Shown piece after piece: positions 32,765-35,458 of a DNA stretch of 35,458 nucleotides. This stretch comes from Candidatus Competibacteraceae bacterium (GTDB lineage: Bacteria; Pseudomonadota; Gammaproteobacteria; Competibacterales; Competibacteraceae). The stretch lies in contig RXIX01000026.1 of the NCBI GenBank assembly GCA_003989075.1, positions 1-35,458 of the forward strand. The letters are read 5' to 3'. The position numbers were made by a program, and so were the translations under genes. Position 1 is the first letter of the stretch. Each line of letters begins with the position of its first letter. The notes beneath the pieces are model-generated. The model had not been told where the DNA came from, made no database searches, and saw nothing but the letters and a program-made list of their open reading frames with translations.

Positions 32765-34312
32765 GTGGCGGCACAGCGTTCCCGGGCCGTTGTGGCCGCC
32801 GGGCACCCTGAAACAACGGCCGCGGCCTGCGCGGTGCTGCGGATGGGCGGCAATGCCTTTGACGCGACGGTGGCAGCGGGCTTTGCCGCGACGGTAGCCG
32901 AGCCGGCTCTGGCCAGTCTGGGCGGTGGCGGCTTCCTGCTGGCGCGTACCGCTGTGGGCCGGGCCGTGCTGTTCGATTTCTTCGTCGATACCCCGGGGCA
33001 GGGCCTGCAGCCTAGCCTGCTGGAGCCGCATTTTCACCCGGTCACGGTGCATTTCCCCGGCAGCGAGCAGGTGTTCAATGTCGGCATGGGTTCGGTAGCG
33101 GTGCCTGGCGTGCTGCGCGGCTACCTGCATGTCCACCGGCGTTTGGGGCGTCTGCCGCTGCGTGAGGTGCTGGCGCCGGCGATCGATCTGGCGCGCGAGG
33201 GGGTGCTGATCAATCGCGCCCAGGCCTATTTCCTCGATCTGCTGGTGCCGATCCTGACCCTGACCGCGACCGGGCGGGCGCTGTTCGAGCCGGACGGGCG
33301 CTATCAGGTCGAAGGCAATCGTTTTTGCAATCCGGAGCTTGCGGCATTCCTGGAAAGCCTGGTCGATGACGATGGCGAGCGGGCCTTTTATGAGGGTGCT
33401 CTGGCGCAGCGCATCGCCGCCGACATGCGCGAGGGCGGTGGCCTGCTGACGCTTGCGGATCTGGTCAGCTATCGGGTGATCGAGCGCGAGCCGCTACCGG
33501 TGGATGTGCGCGGCCTGCGTCTGCTGACCAATCCGCCCCCATCGTTTGGTGGTTCGCTGATTGCCCTGTTGCTGCGCCTGCTGGAGGCGCGCGCACCGGC
33601 GGATTTGCAGTTTGGCTCGCCGGCGCATCTGGCGCTGCTGGTGGCGGCGATGGAAGAGGTTGACCGGCGGCGCGCTGAAGGCTATCTGAGTCCGGTTGAT
33701 CTGGGGCGTCCCGGCCTGAGCGAAAGTCTGGAACGGGTGCGCAGCGCCTCGGGCGGCACCACCCATGTCAGTGTTTGCGATGCCGAAGGCAATGCTGCCA
33801 GCATGACGATCTCCAATGGCGAGGGTTCCGGGTATTTCGTGCCCGGCACCGGCGTGATGCTGAACAATATGATGGGCGAGGATGACCTGCACCCGGAAGG
33901 CTTCCATGTCAGCCCGCCAGGGGTGCGGGTGGCGTCGATGATGGCGCCCTCGCTGCTGCTGGACGGTGAGCAGTTGCGCCTGGTGCTGGGCAGCGGGGGC
34001 AGCAAGCGCATCCGCACTGCAATAGCGCAGGTAATCAGCAACCTGGTCGACTTTGGCATGGCGCCGCGCGCGGCGGTCGAAGCGTCCCGGTTGCACTGGG
34101 ATGGCGAGCGCGTGCAGGTCGAGCCGGGTTTTGCCGAGGCATCCCTGGCGGCGCTGGCGACCCGCTGGCCGGTCAATTGCTGGTTGACGCAGGATGTGTA
34201 TTTTGGTGGTGTCAATGCCGTGGCGCCTGTGGGCGAGGGTGCCGGTGATCCGCGTCGTGGTGGTTGCGCCGCGGTGGTGGAATGGCCCGAACCTTTTTCC
34301 GAATCAAGGTGA
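32765..34312 (+). CDS. Gamma-glutamyltransferase-family protein, no visible signal peptide
   Basis: This Ntn-hydrolase family member has 515 residues, somewhat shorter than the roughly 560-580 of secreted enzymes. GGNAFDATVAAGF is the typical N-terminal motif and GGTTHVSVCDAEGNA holds the predicted nucleophile Thr332, before which the proenzyme cleaves itself. VNPG-like features are weak, but LGSGGSKRIRTAI stands where E. coli Ggt has GSPGGSR. The family cleaves glutathione and other gamma-glutamyl compounds, usually in the periplasm. Here the N-terminus MAAQRSRAVVAAGHPE shows no signal peptide, so the protein may be cytoplasmic or the start may be wrong. The GTG start lies 3 bases after the rhlB stop, suggesting translational coupling; no better start is visible. 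Confidence 0.85.
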   Translation: MAAQRSRAVVAAGHPETTAAACAVLRMGGNAFDATVAAGFAATVAEPALASLGGGGFLLARTAVGRAVLFDFFVDTPGQGLQPSLLEPHFHPVTVHFPGSEQVFNVGMGSVAVPGVLRGYLHVHRRLGRLPLREVLAPAIDLAREGVLINRAQAYFLDLLVPILTLTATGRALFEPDGRYQVEGNRFCNPELAAFLESLVDDDGERAFYEGALAQRIAADMREGGGLLTLADLVSYRVIEREPLPVDVRGLRLLTNPPPSFGGSLIALLLRLLEARAPADLQFGSPAHLALLVAAMEEVDRRRAEGYLSPVDLGRPGLSESLERVRSASGGTTHVSVCDAEGNAASMTISNGEGSGYFVPGTGVMLNNMMGEDDLHPEGFHVSPPGVRVASMMAPSLLLDGEQLRLVLGSGGSKRIRTAIAQVISNLVDFGMAPRAAVEASRLHWDGERVQVEPGFAEASLAALATRWPVNCWLTQDVYFGGVNAVAPVGEGAGDPRRGGCAAVVEWPEPFSESR

Positions 34313-34319
34313 AATCGGC

Positions 34320-35458
34320 ATGGAACTGAAGGATTATCTGCTGATCCTGGCCCGGCGCGATGGATCGGATATTTATCTGAGCACCGGCGCGCCGCCCTGT
34401 GGCAAGTTCCAGGGCGTGCTGCGCGCCCTGGACAAGGAGCCGCTGCCGCCGGGTCGGGTCAAGCAGATCGCCTATTCGGTCATGGACGCGGCGCAGATCG
34501 CCGAGTTTGAGAAAACCCTGGAGATGAATCTGGCCATCGGCGAGTCGGGCATTGGCCGCTTCCGGGTCAATATCTTTCGGCAGCGCGGCGAGATCTCGAT
34601 GGTGATCCGCAACATCAAGACCGAGATCCCCAGCATCGAGAGCCTCGGCCTGCCGTCAGTGCTGACCCAGGTGATCATGGAAAAGCGTGGCCTGGTGCTG
34701 TTCGTCGGCGGCACCGGCTCGGGCAAGTCGACCTCGCTGGCGGCGCTGATCGACTACCGTAACAGCAACAGCGGTGGTCACATCATCACCATCGAGGATC
34801 CGATCGAATTTGTGCATCGCCACAAGCGTTCCGTGATCAACCAGCGCGAGGTCGGTGTCGATACCCTCAGCTATGCCGACGCGCTCAAGAACACCCTGCG
34901 CCAGGCGCCGGATGTGATCCTGATTGGCGAGATTCGCGACCGCGAGACCATGGAACACGCCCTGGCCTTCGCCGAAACCGGCCATCTGGCGATTTCCACC
35001 CTGCACGCCAACAGCGCCAATCAGGCTCTCGACCGCATCATCAACTTTTTCCCCGAGGAGCGCCGCCCGCAACTGCTGACCGATTTGGCCGGCAACCTGC
35101 GCGCCTTTGTCTCGCAGCGACTGATTCCAACCGTGGACGGCAAACGGGTCGCGGCGATCGAAATCCTGCTCAATTCGCCGATGGTCGAGACCCTGATCAA
35201 GCGCGGTGAGGTCAGCAGCCTCAAGGAGATCATGGAAAAGGCCACCGGCCAGGGCATGCAGACCTTCGATCAGGCGCTGTTCACCCTGCATCAGGCCGGC
35301 AAGATCAGTTTCGAGGAGGCGATCAAGAACGCCGATTCCGCCAATAATCTGCGCCTGCGCATCAGTCTCAGCGGCGGGGCACCGCGCGTTGCTGGCGAGG
35401 GTGGGGCGGCCCTGACCCTGGAAGCACTCGCCGAACCGCAGGCCGATGAGGAAGAAAA
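34320..35458 (+). CDS. pilU: Twitching motility ATPase PilU (3' partial)
   Basis: PilU is a cytoplasmic hexameric ATPase that helps PilT retract type IV pili. The 379 complete codons present nearly equal the known Pseudomonas length (about 382), so only a few residues are missing at the window edge. The N-terminal MELKDYLLILARRDGSDIYL, Walker A GGTGSGKS (130-137), the Asp box EDPIEFVH, Walker B IGEIRDRET, and the His box STLHANSA are all present. PilU rather than PilT is suggested by GAPPCGKFQG and the extended C-terminus. ATG 34320 has AGGTGA 7 bases upstream, overlapping the stop of the preceding gene. pilT usually lies just upstream of pilU; here the GGT-family gene does. Confidence 0.93.
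   Translation, partial: MELKDYLLILARRDGSDIYLSTGAPPCGKFQGVLRALDKEPLPPGRVKQIAYSVMDAAQIAEFEKTLEMNLAIGESGIGRFRVNIFRQRGEISMVIRNIKTEIPSIESLGLPSVLTQVIMEKRGLVLFVGGTGSGKSTSLAALIDYRNSNSGGHIITIEDPIEFVHRHKRSVINQREVGVDTLSYADALKNTLRQAPDVILIGEIRDRETMEHALAFAETGHLAISTLHANSANQALDRIINFFPEERRPQLLTDLAGNLRAFVSQRLIPTVDGKRVAAIEILLNSPMVETLIKRGEVSSLKEIMEKATGQGMQTFDQALFTLHQAGKISFEEAIKNADSANNLRLRISLSGGAPRVAGEGGAALTLEALAEPQADEEE

Overview
This is a GC-rich chromosomal segment that reads as a gammaproteobacterium. The main evidence is the arrangement rhlB divergent from trxA-rho, which matches Escherichia coli, together with a YcgL-family gene, the UbiT/UbiU/UbiV set, aroKB, and a PilU-type twitching ATPase. The aroKB, gltBD, hemE and maeB genes recall a neighbourhood known from Pseudomonas, but here gltB-gltD-hemE face aroKB instead of running with them. 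I cannot name a genus. No tRNA, rRNA, transposase, integrase, phage gene or cas gene was seen.

Layout. 1-4062 is the 3' part of a very large secreted-type repeat protein: about 15 cysteine-rich InlB-B-like repeats, a CARDB-like domain in the middle, and a short C-terminal tail. It ends in a strong terminator. 4215-5883 is aroK-aroB (shikimate pathway). 5891-14280 is a leftward block, gltB-gltD-hemE-NUDIX-CBS (glutamate synthesis, haem synthesis and two accessory proteins). 14281-14781 is a 501-base gap with a likely gltB promoter, several inverted repeats and two copies of a REP-like palindrome. 14782-17070 is maeB (leftward) and 17328-18842 a class I fumarase (rightward), divergent from one another. 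18957-21468 holds a CorA-like membrane protein and a dienoyl-CoA isomerase-like crotonase. 21544-23058 is ycgL followed by a PLP aminotransferase (leftward). 23135-26797 is beta carbonic anhydrase, purH and purD. 26799-29369 holds ubiU-ubiV (rightward) converging on ubiT (leftward). 29418-34312 holds rho and trxA (leftward), then rhlB and a gamma-glutamyltransferase-family gene (rightward). 34320 to the end is pilU, cut just before its stop.

How the genes work together. Most are core metabolism: chorismate, glutamate, tetrapyrrole, purine, C4-acid metabolism and CO2/bicarbonate conversion. UbiU, UbiV and UbiT make ubiquinone without oxygen, so the organism probably respires anaerobically at times. 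Rho, thioredoxin and RhlB form the usual transcription, redox and RNA-decay cluster. PilU implies type IV pili.

I found no clear new multi-gene system. The least explained items are the large repeat protein with its recently duplicated repeats and clipped-looking C-terminus, the structured region upstream of gltB, the CorA-like protein with a long N-terminal region, and a gamma-glutamyltransferase without a visible signal peptide directly behind rhlB.
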